Part shown: positions 35,711 to 47,715 of the stretch, piece after piece
Position numbering within the stretch: the first letter of the stretch is position 1
Layout of the letters: each line of letters begins with the position of its first letter
Assembly (NCBI GenBank): GCA_005656395.1
Contig: SRSI01000004.1
Coordinates: forward strand, 1,860,001-1,924,000
DNA: 64,000 nt
Direction: 5' to 3'
Origin: Strongyloides papillosus
Lineage: Eukaryota; Nematoda; Chromadorea; Rhabditida; Strongyloididae
Notes under the pieces: generated by a model
Told to the model about the DNA's origin: nothing
Databases searched by the model: none
What the model saw: the letters and a program-made list of their open reading frames with translations, nothing else
Program-made: the position numbers and the translations under genes

Positions 35711-38362
35711 ATGGCCGATCAATCTGCTAAGACGAAAATTGCATACGTTAAACAAGTTTTATCTGGTGATAGTATTATTCTTATGGGGACAGGAGACAAC
35801 AATACTGATATGTTTGTCTGTCTAGCTTATGCCAAAGCACCACATCTAGGTAAAGCTCCAACTGATTCAACACCAGGTACCCAAGATGAACCATTTGCAT
35901 GGGAATGTAGAGAATTCGTTCGTCGCAGACTTGTTGGTCGTCGTGTTACATTTATTAGAGAATATATTGGTTCTAATGGTCGCGAATTTGGACAAATCAT
36001 AATTGGAACTGAAAATTTAGATCATTGTGAGAATATTTCTGAATCCGCTACTGCTGCTGGTTTAATGGAAGTCAAGCCCGTCAAACAGTCTAATGAATTT
36101 GTTGAAAAGTTATTAGCTTTACAGGAGAAAGCTAAAGCATCAAAACTTGGAAGATGGATTGATGAAAGTGAACATCATAAGCATGTAAGAAATATCCAAT
36201 GGAATATTCCAAATATACAAGGATTTGTCCAAAAATATAAGGGAACTACTGTTAAAGCTATTATTGAAAATGTCCGTGATGGCAGTTCGTTCCGGGCATA
36301 CATTCCTCAAGAAAGTGCATACATTACATTTGTCTTAAGTGGAATCAAATGTCCTGCATTATTAAAGAAAGAACCATTTGCAGAAGAAGCTAAATTATTT
36401 GTAGAAGCTCGTCTATTAAACAGAGAAATTGACCTTGTTATTGAAGGTATTGATAATTCAAGAATTGTTGCATCAATTGCTCATCGTGCCGGAAATATTG
36501 CTGTACTTTTGTTAAGCGAAGGATATGCTAAATGTATTGATTGGTCTATTGGACTTGTTACCGGTGGTGCTCAAGCTTATCGTGATGCTGAAAAATCTGC
36601 TAAAGAAAAAAAACGTAATGTATGGAAAGACTATGAAGGTGGCGCAGTTCCACAATCTAAAGGTCAAACGAATGGTGTTGTTGTAGAAGTTGGTCTTGGT
36701 GACAATATTGTTGTTGAGAATGGATCCGGAAGTACTGTCAAATATTATTTTGCTTCAATTAGACCACCACGTATGGACACACAAAAAGAAACAAATAGTT
36801 CTTCAAAAGCATTCCGTGCACTTTATGATATTCCTTGTATGTATGCAGCTAGAGAATTCTTAAGGAGAAAACTTATAGGAAAAAATGTTAGAGTTGTTGT
36901 TGACTACATTCAACCAAAATCTGAGCAATTCCCAGAAAAAGTATGTGGTACTGTTTATCTAGATAAAGAAAATATTTGTGAAATTTTGGTTAAGAAAGGT
37001 TATGCAAAGGTTATTAAACATAGACGTGATGATGAAAATCGTTGCTCTCAATATGATGCACTTTTGGCTGCTGAAAAAGAAGCTGAAAATTTGAAGATCA
37101 ATTTATGGGCTGATAATGTAAATACAATGACAATGCGTGTCACTGAACTCATTGGCGACTATTCACGTGCCAAGCAATTTTTGCCATCATTACAAAGAGT
37201 AACAAAACATTCTGGTATTGTTGAATTTGTAACATCTGGATCTCGTTATCGCATTTTCCTTACCAAAGAAAATTTGGTTATTTCATTAGCTTTATCTGGA
37301 ATAACTTGTCCACGTGCTGCAAGACCTGGAGGAAATGATAATGAACCATATGGTGTTGAGGCAACAAATTTTGCTAAGAAATTTGCTTTGCAACATGATG
37401 TTGAAGTTGAAATTGAATCTGTTGATAAAACTGGAGGATTTATTGGTCAAATATATTTAGTCAATAAAGGAGGAAACATTAATGTTGCTAAAAGTTTAGT
37501 TGAAAATGGTTTAGCATATGTTCATGGAACAATTGATAAAACACGCTTTGCTAGTGAATTTTATGCAGCTGAAGATAGTGCTAAGAAGAAAAAATTAAAT
37601 TTATGGGAAAATTATATTGATGAAACCAAGGTTGTTGAGGAAATTTCAAAGGAAGATGACAACTCCGAACGCAAACAGATATTTAAACGTATAGTTATTT
37701 CTAATGTTGATAGACAAACTTTTAAAATTTACATACAATTTTATGATCATGGAAAAAGTTTAGTTGATCTTATGGAAAAACTTCAAGTATCTGCCAAAAA
37801 CTCTGTTAGTCAAATTTTACCAAAGAGAGGAGAACTTTGTATGGCAAAAGATTCGCAATATGGAAAATGGACTCGTGCACGTATTGATGGAATTAGAGAT
37901 AACAAAGCTCATGTTTACTATGTTGATTATGGAAATTCAGAAGTTTTGAAATATGATTCAAATAATATTAAACCGTTGGCAGCTGAAGATAGAGCACTTC
38001 AACAAGTGGCAAGAGAAGTTCGTCTTGCCTTCGTTAACCCACCACCAATGGAAGAATTTGGTGACCTTTCATATGATGCACTTACTGATATTTTATACTC
38101 AGAAGAATACATTTATGCTGCTTTAGAATACAAAATTGGTAAGGATGATTATGTTACTATTGCTGTTGACGATAAGAAAGCAAATTCCAAGTACGATGTT
38201 GGGAAAAAGTTAGTTGCTGAAGGTTATCTTGTCACTGCTGATGATAGACGTGAACCAAAATTCAAAGCTGTTATCGATGAGTATGTTAATGCTGAACAAA
38301 AAGCTAGACGTGACCATCTCAATATCTGGAGGTACGGAGATTTTACTGGAAATGAAGTATAA
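35711..38362 (+). CDS. tsn-1: Tudor staphylococcal nuclease (TSN-1 / SND1 / p100)
   Basis: Conserved eukaryotic RNA-binding protein, found in RNA silencing complexes and in cytoplasmic RNA regulation. A single 883 aa exon (vertebrate SND1 about 910). Order: four staphylococcal-nuclease-like domains at about residues 8-155, 180-310, 325-480 and 505-640, then a Tudor domain at about 703-762 (GELCMAKDSQYGKWTRARI and VYYVDYGN, the aromatic cage region), nested in a fifth, split SN domain that ends near 880. Each repeat shows the ...F..EA..F... and ...KKK.N.W..Y pattern. Codon use is the most constrained in the window and the frame is clean. The absence of any intron in a gene this long fits the low intron number of Strongyloides-type genomes. 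Its promoter lies directly next to the long inverted repeat. Confidence 0.97.
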   Translation: MADQSAKTKIAYVKQVLSGDSIILMGTGDNNTDMFVCLAYAKAPHLGKAPTDSTPGTQDEPFAWECREFVRRRLVGRRVTFIREYIGSNGREFGQIIIGTENLDHCENISESATAAGLMEVKPVKQSNEFVEKLLALQEKAKASKLGRWIDESEHHKHVRNIQWNIPNIQGFVQKYKGTTVKAIIENVRDGSSFRAYIPQESAYITFVLSGIKCPALLKKEPFAEEAKLFVEARLLNREIDLVIEGIDNSRIVASIAHRAGNIAVLLLSEGYAKCIDWSIGLVTGGAQAYRDAEKSAKEKKRNVWKDYEGGAVPQSKGQTNGVVVEVGLGDNIVVENGSGSTVKYYFASIRPPRMDTQKETNSSSKAFRALYDIPCMYAAREFLRRKLIGKNVRVVVDYIQPKSEQFPEKVCGTVYLDKENICEILVKKGYAKVIKHRRDDENRCSQYDALLAAEKEAENLKINLWADNVNTMTMRVTELIGDYSRAKQFLPSLQRVTKHSGIVEFVTSGSRYRIFLTKENLVISLALSGITCPRAARPGGNDNEPYGVEATNFAKKFALQHDVEVEIESVDKTGGFIGQIYLVNKGGNINVAKSLVENGLAYVHGTIDKTRFASEFYAAEDSAKKKKLNLWENYIDETKVVEEISKEDDNSERKQIFKRIVISNVDRQTFKIYIQFYDHGKSLVDLMEKLQVSAKNSVSQILPKRGELCMAKDSQYGKWTRARIDGIRDNKAHVYYVDYGNSEVLKYDSNNIKPLAAEDRALQQVAREVRLAFVNPPPMEEFGDLSYDALTDILYSEEYIYAALEYKIGKDDYVTIAVDDKKANSKYDVGKKLVAEGYLVTADDRREPKFKAVIDEYVNAEQKARRDHLNIWRYGDFTGNEV

Positions 38363-38853
38363 ATCTAATTTATTCACATCTTTTTAAATATATTTTTGCT
38401 GTTTTTGACGTAATTAATCATTTTAAAATACGTTTACGTATCCGCAAAAAAGTGTTTTGTTACATAATAAATAATTTAAAAACGAAACTTCCTACTTTTT
38501 ATTGATATTTTTTTGTATTGATGTAATGTAAACAATTCAAAGATTACACTGTAATACAATGAGTTATAAATAAGTTTAATTATAAGTTTTAATGAGTCAT
38601 ATAGTTATTGAGTCATTTGACAATAAAGAGAAATGTTATTAATATATGTATGTGGCAGCCGATGCCCCCATCGCCGAACAGACAATAATTTTGAAGTACT
38701 TAAATTTACTACATGCTTTGTCATCAATGTATCACAAGGTCCTAGAGCGAAATATCGTTTAAATTTGTTTATGTTAAAGTGAAAAAAAAAGTTATATTTA
38801 TTGTTTGATTTTCTACTTTGTCGCAAAATTATTCTTCAAAATCATTTAAGAAT
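38363..38853. other. Intergenic region between tsn-1 and the ADAM gene
   Basis: Contains the tsn-1 3' end and the 5' side of the ADAM gene. I looked for an exon encoding a signal peptide and found none; the ADAM frame has a TGA not far upstream (about 38800). A TCATTTAAG acceptor-like site lies 3 nt before the ATG. Confidence 0.5.
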
Positions 38854-41667
38854 ATGAATACTATTAGCTCTTGTGAGTTGACAATAAAAGTAATTGACAA
38901 TGGGGAAATCTTAAATATCAACAGTCCTTCAAGTATTCTCAGTAAAGTAAGTCTACACCATCTTAAATTAATATAATTACATTTTATTATTTAGTCGAAT
39001 GTTATTTTGTTACTACAAAACACCTTGACACCTTACTACAATCATACTTTGGAAGTAAAAAGCAAAGGAAATTCTGATTGTCATTATGAATCAAATTCTA
39101 ATGGTCATGTGTTTTTAAGTATTAATTTTTGCATTCCTAATATTATTTCTGGTATTTTAAAGTCAAATGACGATTTCTATATTCTTTCAAATAAATCTGG
39201 TTCTTATGAAATCTTTCAATTAACAACTAATTCACATATTATATGTCCTTCATTCCATAAACACAGGCATAAAAGACAGTCATTTAAAAAGGGTAGTTTT
39301 GTGAGAAAGCCCGATTATTATGATAATTATATAAGTGATAAGAAAAGGTATGTTGAACTTGGACTTATTGCCGATAACTCAATATATCTCAAATACAATA
39401 AGGATGAAAAGCTTGTTAATGCACGCCTTCAAGCTATTGCAGATTTTGTAAATGTCTTGTACTCACCATTAAATATTTATGTATATTTGACATACGTTGA
39501 AGTATGGAAAGATAAAGATTTAATTAATGTTTCAGAGGAGTCAAATGTCGCGTTACAAAATTTAGTGGAATATCGAGTTAAGTTAATGAAACATCAACCA
39601 CATGACAATACACATTTATTAACAAATAAAGTTTTTCAAAGTAGTGTTATTGGAAAAGCTTACAAAGGTACAATGTGCGCTAATGATAACTCTGTAGGTG
39701 TTGATATGGATCATAATGCTAATCCAGCATATGTTGCGGCTACTGTTGCCCATGAAATGGGCCATAACTTTGGTATGGAACATGATGCACCGTACCCAGA
39801 TCCATGTAAATGTGCTAGTCCAATTTGTATTATGTATGTGGCAAGCAAGTAAGTTTAACAGTTTTTTTTGTAAATAAATTTAAATGATTAAAGTTTAACT
39901 TTACCAAATCATTGGTCAGAGTGTAGTTTAAGTCAACTTAGTACATCACTAAGTCGTGGTGTAGATTATTGTTTGATGAATGTTCCCAAAACAAAGAAAG
40001 GTGATTCAAAATGCGGTAACGGTATTGTTGAGGCGGGAGAAGATTGTGATTGTGGAAGTACGGTACATTGTGACTCCTCATGTTGTATCCCTTCTACATG
40101 TAAACTTTCCGATAATGCGGAATGTGCGAGTGGGGATTGTTGTGATTTAACAACATGCAAACCTAAAAAAAAAGCTATTATGTGTAGGTCTCCGAAAAGT
40201 GATTGTGATTTACCAGAATTTTGTGATGGTAACTCACAATATTGTCCAGCTGATTTTTATGTTCAAGATGGAGTGCATTGTCCATTATCACCTGATTCAT
40301 TTTGTTACGGTGGCTATTGTGGGGATAGAGATAAACAATGTGCTAAGTTATGGGGGGCTGAAGTTCACAATGGTGTTGATATATGTTATAAAAAACTTAA
40401 TGTAAATGGAAATGAATATGGTAATTGTGGATATAAAAATGATACATTTTTTCAATGTAAGGAAAAGGATGTTTTTTGTGGTTCTCTTCAATGCGATAAT
40501 CTTAATAGTCAACCAATTTTTGGTGATCCTTATTCAATACGTAGTGTAATGTCATGGGCAAAAGAGGGAGAAAAAACTACAGTATGTAGGACATTTAGGA
40601 CAACCTATTCAATAAATATTAAAGATAGAGATCCTGGAATGGTACCTGATGGTTCTAAATGCGGTAAAGATATGTTTTGTGTTGGGACACAATGTAAACA
40701 AAAAAATGAAGTTGTAGCTACATTGCCATTTTGCGATCCAAATGATTGTAATAATCTAGGAATATGTAATAATGTTGGGAATTGTCATTGTAAATATGGT
40801 TATGGTGGTACAGCATGTGAAATTCCTGGTTATGGTGGATCCATTAATAGTGGTCCAATGCATGATACCGCTGCTTTTAGGCCATTCTTATGGGTAATGT
40901 GGTTTATTATATTTGCAGTTGCTATTTTTGCTGGGTTATCCTATTATTATAAAAAAAATAAAAATATTTGTCTACCTAAGATTATTTGGAAGAAATTTAA
41001 AAACATGCTTAATATCCGTGGTATGCTTGTTCCTGTTAGAAAAGCTCCAGCTCCGCCTAATCGTTTACCTAAACCAGGTGAAAATATTAATGCTGCCTGG
41101 GGAAGTACAGAAGGTGGAAATGAAATTCATGCTGGGGACTTTTTGACTGCAAGATTTATACCAAAACCACCATCATTTAAACCTCCTACATGTAATTATA
41201 CTGATGGTGGTAATTATGTACAGTTATCAGGGCCTAGAAATTATTTTACATGTGATAGACCAAAAGTTCCTCCACCTACGGCTCCTATTGGTGATGTAAC
41301 AAAGTTAGATACCGCTGATAATCAAGTTCCATACGAAATAGTGAATGATGGTAAGATTAATATGAACTATAGTGATGTAATAAAATATCCTATGAATAAT
41401 ATTAACATTAATGAATACGAAATGATGAACTGCAATGGAACTCAGCGTCCATCCCAACCGCCACCACCTGTCCCTAAACATGGCAAAAAGCCCCAAGTTG
41501 CAAAAAAACCAGTGTTAAATAAAAAAAATAACTCTGTGAATACCGTAACTGATGGTGTAGATGAAAACATCCAACTTCCTCGTGAAGATAAAAATAAAAA
41601 TGAGTGTTTTGAAGCGCTACCAAAAATCAATGTAAAAGATCTTGCAAAACAATTTGAAAAACATTGA
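38854..41667 (+). CDS. ADAM-family membrane metalloprotease-disintegrin (catalytically competent, ADM-2/meltrin-like)
   Basis: Membrane-anchored protease for ectodomain shedding and cell adhesion. Exons 38854-38946, 38995-39848 and 39894-41667 (introns 48 and 45 bp) give about 906 aa. Prodomain to residue 125, ending in the furin-type site RHKR (122-125). Metalloprotease domain with the full zinc motif HEMGHNFGMEHD (from His284) and the CIMY Met-turn. Then disintegrin (CGNGIVEAGEDCDCG to CDLPEFCDG), the Cys-rich region, one EGF-like module (CNNLGICNNVGNCHC), a transmembrane segment at about residues 647-669, and a cytoplasmic tail with proline-rich SH3-type sites (PAPPNRLPKP, RPSQPPPPVPKHGKKP). 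The intact site argues against the UNC-71/ADM-1 orthologue, which lacks a working zinc motif; ADM-2 is favoured. No signal peptide precedes the prodomain, so a 5' exon is probably missing from this model. Confidence 0.92.
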
Positions 41668-42057
41668 AAAACATAGTTTATTTGAATATGCTTTGTATGA
41701 ATTTTTCGAAATTCCATCATAATATGTTTTTAATCTTTTATCATTATTTTAAGTAATATTAACAATTTTTTGAATATAATTTTTAATTAACTAAATTATA
41801 CATAGTTCTAAATGTAACATATATTTTAAAATAAATACTTAACATTAGAATATAAATTTTTTAACTGTATAGAGATTTAATATTAACTATAAGTTATTTT
41901 ATATCCTGATATTAAATTTCAATAAAATATAACCAAATACATTCTATTTTTTTTCAAATAATATCGAAAATAAAAAAAAAGATATTTTATATTTAACTTT
42001 TTAAAAACAATTTTGTAAAGCATCTTGGGAACACTGGGATTTTAAATAGCCACTTCT
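41668..42057. other. Convergent intergenic spacer
   Basis: Between the 3' ends of the ADAM gene (plus) and the armadillo gene (minus). AT-rich with several AATAAA-like signals; nothing else seen. Confidence 0.5.
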
Positions 42058-43324
42058 TTATAGCAATCCTTTGAGACTAAAAGAAGATGAAAAATAAGTT
42101 GGTATTAGCCTAAGAGTTTCATAAAGACGCTTTGCTTTTGATGAAACATCAACATTTTTATGATTTGATAAATGACTCATTTTTTCAAGTAATTCAGCTT
42201 TCCCTTTAGCTCCATATAAAGTATTATATATTGTAAAACTAGAGTTATGAAATGGGTCTTGATTTAAATGAGATATTTGTTCGTATGAAATTTGGAGAGT
42301 CTCGACTGCCGTAGATAAGCATAATAACCATGTTATGGCTCTAACAAGGTATTCAATTTTGTCTGTGTCCAATATTGTAAATAAACCAGTAACAGTCTAA
42401 AAATATATATTTTTAATTTTGAAATATGATATATATTTTTTAAGTACCTTTGCCGCTAAAATATATGGAACAATATCAGGACAACACGATAAGTTAATAA
42501 GTAAACGAAGAGAATTTAAATTTACTTCCCCTTTTACCCATAACTTATTAATACACGTTGGAATAACAGGAATATACATGTGAATTTGTTGTGATGAAAT
42601 GTTAACAGATAAATTTGTTAATGCTTGTAGAGCAATAACACTTTCCATGTCAACTGTTGATTCTGTTTTTCGAATGATTATAGGAATAGCTTTCTTTAAA
42701 ATATTTTCATTTTCTACATCAACAGCCATATTAGCAATGCATTGAAGAAGCATAACTCTACATGACTTTGGCCAATCCATGTTCTTTTTAACAAAGAGGT
42801 TGGTGATTTTACTAGTAATGTCATGTTCTCTAAAGAGTATCTAAAAAAGTTAAAATAGTGTTTTGTTAAATTAATAACAATTATTTTAAGTTTTTCACTA
42901 TGTTATTCTTTTTATATGTGCTTACTATTAAAGTTTATAAAAAAAATTTTTTTAAATTCTTACTTGATTAGCTGGATATGCTGTTGCATTAGAAATTATT
43001 GTAAGAAGAGGAACAAACAAATCTTGGTTTGTGTCAAAACAATTTAGAGCCGCCGATATAAGTTTCATATCATTGTGTGATAACAAACGTTGTACATTAT
43101 ACAGACGGCTAATTAAAGATTTTATCTGTTCATTTGAACTTAATTCAGCGGAAGGATTCACTGTTATCCTCCAATTTGATTTACTGTCATCGTCTGGATC
43201 TTTCTGTGGTATAGACTTAAATATCGAAAAAAATTTCTTTCTATATATATTTAAAACTTACTTGAAATTTTCCATATTTTGGTGATGCAATTTCTACAAC
43301 AAATGATGATTGTTGATGTCCCAT
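42058..43324 (-). CDS. ARMC10/ARMCX-like armadillo-repeat protein
   Basis: Four exons on the minus strand: 43324-43262, 43215-42964, 42840-42448 and 42396-42058, all phase 0, giving about 348 aa. A TATTTAG acceptor 10 nt before the ATG suggests trans-splicing. Helical armadillo-type repeats run through the length. The block ALQALTNLSVN followed by HMYIPVIP and the later SLRLLINLSCCPD resemble the ARMC10/ARMCX (Arm_2) family, whose members sit on mitochondria or ER in vertebrates and affect mitochondrial trafficking. The vertebrate members have an N-terminal membrane anchor; none is visible here, the N-terminus being polar, so localisation is unknown. A kinesin-associated-protein-like or generic ARM protein is the alternative. 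Family call by motif only. Confidence 0.7.
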
Positions 43325-43334
43325 ATTACTTTTC

Positions 43335-45038
43335 CTAAATACTACCAAAATAACACATAGTTTTTTGATGAAAAAAATTACAATAAACAAATAAAATTTA
43401 TATTAATATTATCAAGGTGGTAATAAAATTTTTTAACAGTTTTAGTGTTTAAATGTTAGATGATAGAAAATTTAAAGAGCACTGAAGTTGTATTTATTGT
43501 TAAATTTAATAATATAAGAACAAAATAAATTTATGGATGAGTTGAGGAAATATAATATTTTTTTTAAAAAGTAATAGAATATAAAATTAAATTTCAAATA
43601 AATTACTTAAAAATTCATATTGATTTTTCTATACCAATACAACAGCTGTTATTACATTTACTTTTACATTTTATGCCAACGCCTCATAATGGAACCCTAG
43701 CAAATAGTTGTTATGTAAAATAGTCACATTTTATATATTATGTTTTAGGGAAAATAATAGGGCAACATGAATAGAAAGAAACTTTTATAAAATATTCAAA
43801 TTTTATTATTTTCTATATTTTTATAAATTAAGGTGCTCTTATATAACATATGAAAATTATTGTTAATAAGACAAAAATTACAGAAAAACATATGGCTATT
43901 TATAATTTATGAGGAAAGTGTATTTATAAAAAATGTATATTTTATTGAATTTTTTATTACTTATGATAAACAAAAAAAATATAGTAAATTATTAAAGATA
44001 CTTAAATGATAATGTGCATTTTCAACTTGATAAATTTATAGTCATTAGCTCGTAAAATATAAAGGATAAAGATTAAAATAGTTTAAGGAATTATTATTTG
44101 TATAATATTTTATAGGGATAAATATGTAGTAGGATATATTCAAATGCATAAGAATCATCTTATATATCAATAAAAGGAAGTACACTTTTTTAAATTAAAT
44201 ATTTTTTTTAATATTAACAAATATTATAAATACATTTTGGCACTAGGATTTTTTAAAATAATTAACTTTTTAGTAGTAGTATATAAGGATATAGTGGTAT
44301 ATTTTAATTTGTCATTAAAAAAAATTGCTACCTTACACTTTTTAAACTAAAAAATAATTATTTTAAAGCATATAAAAGTAAAGGAAATATATGTTGCTCG
44401 AAAAGCGTTACAATTTTTGAGATAATGTAAGATATCATTTGAAGGAATATATTATGCTTTATACTTAATATAAACTTTTTAAAGAAAATAAAATGTTAAA
44501 ATAAATGGATAAATCTTTAAACAAATATTTTAGAAATACAAAGATTACTCAGATTAAGCATCTATTTTGGACAATTTTACATAATTTTAGATAATTTAAA
44601 AATAGATAATATATAGTTTTGAAAAATAAAACTAATTTTATCTGTCATTTTATACTACTTAACACTTTATGAAATTTATATAAAATGTAAATTTTGAAAT
44701 TATTGTGCTTATAATCATTTTTAAGAAATAAAACTAGTAGAGAATAGTTTCTGCTTTAAAATGAATATCACAATCTATTTATTTAATGTTTATTGTAAAT
44801 TAACTAAATTAAAATAATTTTTTGTTAGTTGATTAGATTATACTAATAAAATGAGAAGAACGAAGTGTTATGGCTTTTTGATAAAAAAGAAGTTTAAAAG
44901 AGTAGGAAAATTTATTTATTTTTAAGAACTTAAAAATCTTTTATTTTTTTTAACATTTTATGCCTTCTTATAATATAAATAAATTAAAAAAGAAATTTCT
45001 GTCATATCATGAGATCTATAAATTTAATTTGCATTCCA
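43335..45038. other. Intergenic AT-rich region between two minus-strand genes
   Basis: No supported coding sequence. It carries the promoter of the armadillo gene at the 43.3 kb end and the 3' region of the four-MAM gene at the 45.0 kb end. Confidence 0.5.
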
Positions 45039-47715
45039 TTAACAGATATCATTATTTTCGACATCTTTTAATATTAAATTATCAATTGCAATCCGTCCTC
45101 TATGAAATAGACTTCCTTCAGAAAATTTTACAACAATATAAAGACGAATGTCTGATGGCAGTAACTCTGCATAATCATGCCTCCATTTATTATATATTTC
45201 ATGGTTACTACTATCTTTGTTTCTTTTTATACTTGGTGAAACTTTAAAACATGTATCAAATGCGCGTTTAACACTATCTTGGCACACAAAAACATCAATA
45301 TTTCCTTCATAAATAATATAATCAAAATGAAATCTTGCAGGAGTATTAAGATTAAAAATAGGTGATGCAATCATTGCAATATGATTTTCCTTACTTAAAA
45401 CTGCCCACATTGCTTTATTTGATAATACAAATTCTGATTTACTAGATGGAAGACGCTCAGAGGTAAAAAGGCACGTGGAATTTTGATTGAAATCACATGA
45501 TAATAATCTACAAACATTTGGATCTGGTACTTCAATAATTTTTTTGCTAAACGTATGCGTTAAAGCAGCAAATGCTCTTGATGTTTTTGAATGTTTAGTT
45601 ATAGGTGTACTAGAACAAATTATTCCATCCATCTTAATATCATCAACAATTACTGTACCTTGATCTGATGATTCTGCTTGAAGTGACAATCGAAATGGTG
45701 ATGTTATTTGAGGAATATCAATTATAATAGGACCCGGTTGACTAAGAGTAACTGGCTGGCAATCTATAACAATCATCGTTCTTGAATCAACCAAACAAAC
45801 TTTTAACTGTGTATTTCCAGTTTGCCAATATTTTAAAGTTAATGATGAATCACCGTTTGTACATTTAATTGTCTCCGATAATAGAATTGCTGTTCCGGGT
45901 TTTGTAAAATTAGCGATTCCAAATTCACCATCTATAAAATAAATAAAATTATATGTTATAAATTTAATTAAAACATACCGGGCAATGTAGTTGTTCCGGT
46001 TAGAGAATTAAATTTGTGAATATTTATATTCCCTAATCCTACTTGCCAGGGAACATTTTCGTCACCATTTCCCCAAACACAATCCAAACCTCGTTTTCCA
46101 AAATCACAGTTCAAATCACTTGTTGTATGTAGAGGCCTATTAACAATAGTTGATAGCAATTCTGTGGCATAAAAATCATTACCATAGTCAAATGCATTTC
46201 TTGCATCATCACACATTGTTCCATAGTATGAAATATCATCAACTGCTATAAAATTGTCAGTATTCTGATCGACAGAGTCAATTCTTATCCCATACTAAAA
46301 AAATAAATTGGCTTGTAAAAAAATAATAACATACCATAAAATTTTTCTTTGAAAGGAAATGATATTTTATTGGTGCTGGTGATTGAGTTAACATTATTTC
46401 CTGGCACTCTAATTCTTCTTTTGATAAAGAAAATGCACAAACACTCAATTTAACATTTTTTGAAGCCCATGTTCGAAATTGTAAAAAGGATTTTTCATTA
46501 CTTTGACATAAAATAGGATCTGATACTAACATAACAAAAGGTCCTTTAGTATATTGTTCAATATACAGATAGACAAAATTTTTAATTGGTCTATTAAAAG
46601 TTCCAGTTATATTGTAAAGATTATTTCTATTCAGTGAATTATTTGCCATTTTCCATATCTAAAATGTAAATTATTTTTTTAAAAGCAATTATAATGTTTA
46701 TATTTGTATATGATATTTATCGAGGAGCAAAAAACTAACCCCATTTCCTGAAACGCTATTCCTCCATCTGCAATCTTTGTTCCATTCATAACAAGTTAAA
46801 TCAGATGGTACTGTTATGTAATCTCCATTTGCACCAGTTATCAAGTCATTTCCCTCAAACTCTTCTCCAAAATCTACTAAACAATTTTTAAATTAAATAA
46901 TAATCAAATATAACTTACATGCTACTTTACATAGCTCGGCTTCATATTTTATGTTATCAACCATAACAAATGATCCTTCAGTATTGGCCATATCATATGC
47001 TCGTATTGCAAGATAAAATGGTGTTTCTCTTTCAGGTATATTTACAAAACATTCTGTATTTAAAGAAACAGTTCCACAGTCTAAATACAATTTTTCTGGT
47101 ACCTTTTTCATTCCCCCATCAGATAATTTTTCATAAATATAAACTTCTAATCTAGCTCCATTGTATGTCCAATAGTCTAATGTTAACTTTCCAGTATTTT
47201 TTTGACATGGTATTAATGATGATCGTATAATCGCAGTTTGCTCTTCTCGTTTTCGATTTCCGACAAATATTAAATTATCACCCTCTCGAAGTTTTGATGG
47301 ACCTGGTGCAACACGTAAATATGGAAATTCTATATGGTCAGTTTTCGTGAAAAGGAAAAAGTCCATTGAATCAAGTTTTTCATTACTTTCAATATTCTTC
47401 CAGTTACATGTTTCTACATTTTGAAAGTCACAATTAAGATCAGATGAATGACGTATCGTTCGCAATTTTTTTGAATCTAAACGATCAAGACCATTTTCAA
47501 TCCATTCTAGTCCTAGATACTGTTTTATTTTACCACGTTCCTGTTCATAACCAGGCATACATGCTGAAGCTAAAATAAAAATATTTAAATGATTGTTACA
47601 ATTGAAATGAAAAGCTTAAAAGCATAAATATTATTAAAAGCTTACCAGGTTTAATAAAGACATTAAGTAATGTTAAAATATAGATTCCACAAAAAACATA
47701 ACATTGATTAAGCAT
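45039..47715 (-). CDS. Secreted protein with four tandem MAM domains
   Basis: Six minus-strand exons: 47715-47646, 47569-46919, 46876-46740, 46658-46335, 46294-45979 and 45931-45039. Every junction keeps frame, giving about 796 aa. Exon 1 encodes a signal peptide. MAM 1: DLNCDFQN, CNWKN to VMVDNIKYEAELC. MAM 2: DLTCYEWNKDCRW to IAVDDISYYGTMC. MAM 3: DLNCDFGKRG, CVW to VIVDDIKMDGIIC. MAM 4: LLSCDFNQN, CLF to IAIDNLIL, ending in Cys at the stop. There is no transmembrane segment after MAM 4, so it is probably secreted. MAM modules mediate cell-cell or matrix contacts in receptors and proteases, but here no enzymatic domain is present. The same module order and start motif (DLNCDF) occur in the two-MAM gene at 19-22 kb, which lies on the same strand. 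Confidence 0.88.

Noticed and set aside
38605..38826. 73-codon minus-strand frame upstream of the ADAM gene
   Set aside because: No signal peptide, no recognisable motif, no splice context; sits in the promoter region of the ADAM gene.
42058..43324. First thought: kinesin-associated protein 3
   Set aside because: Too short and the conserved blocks fit the ARMC10/ARMCX type better; KAP3 is about twice the length.
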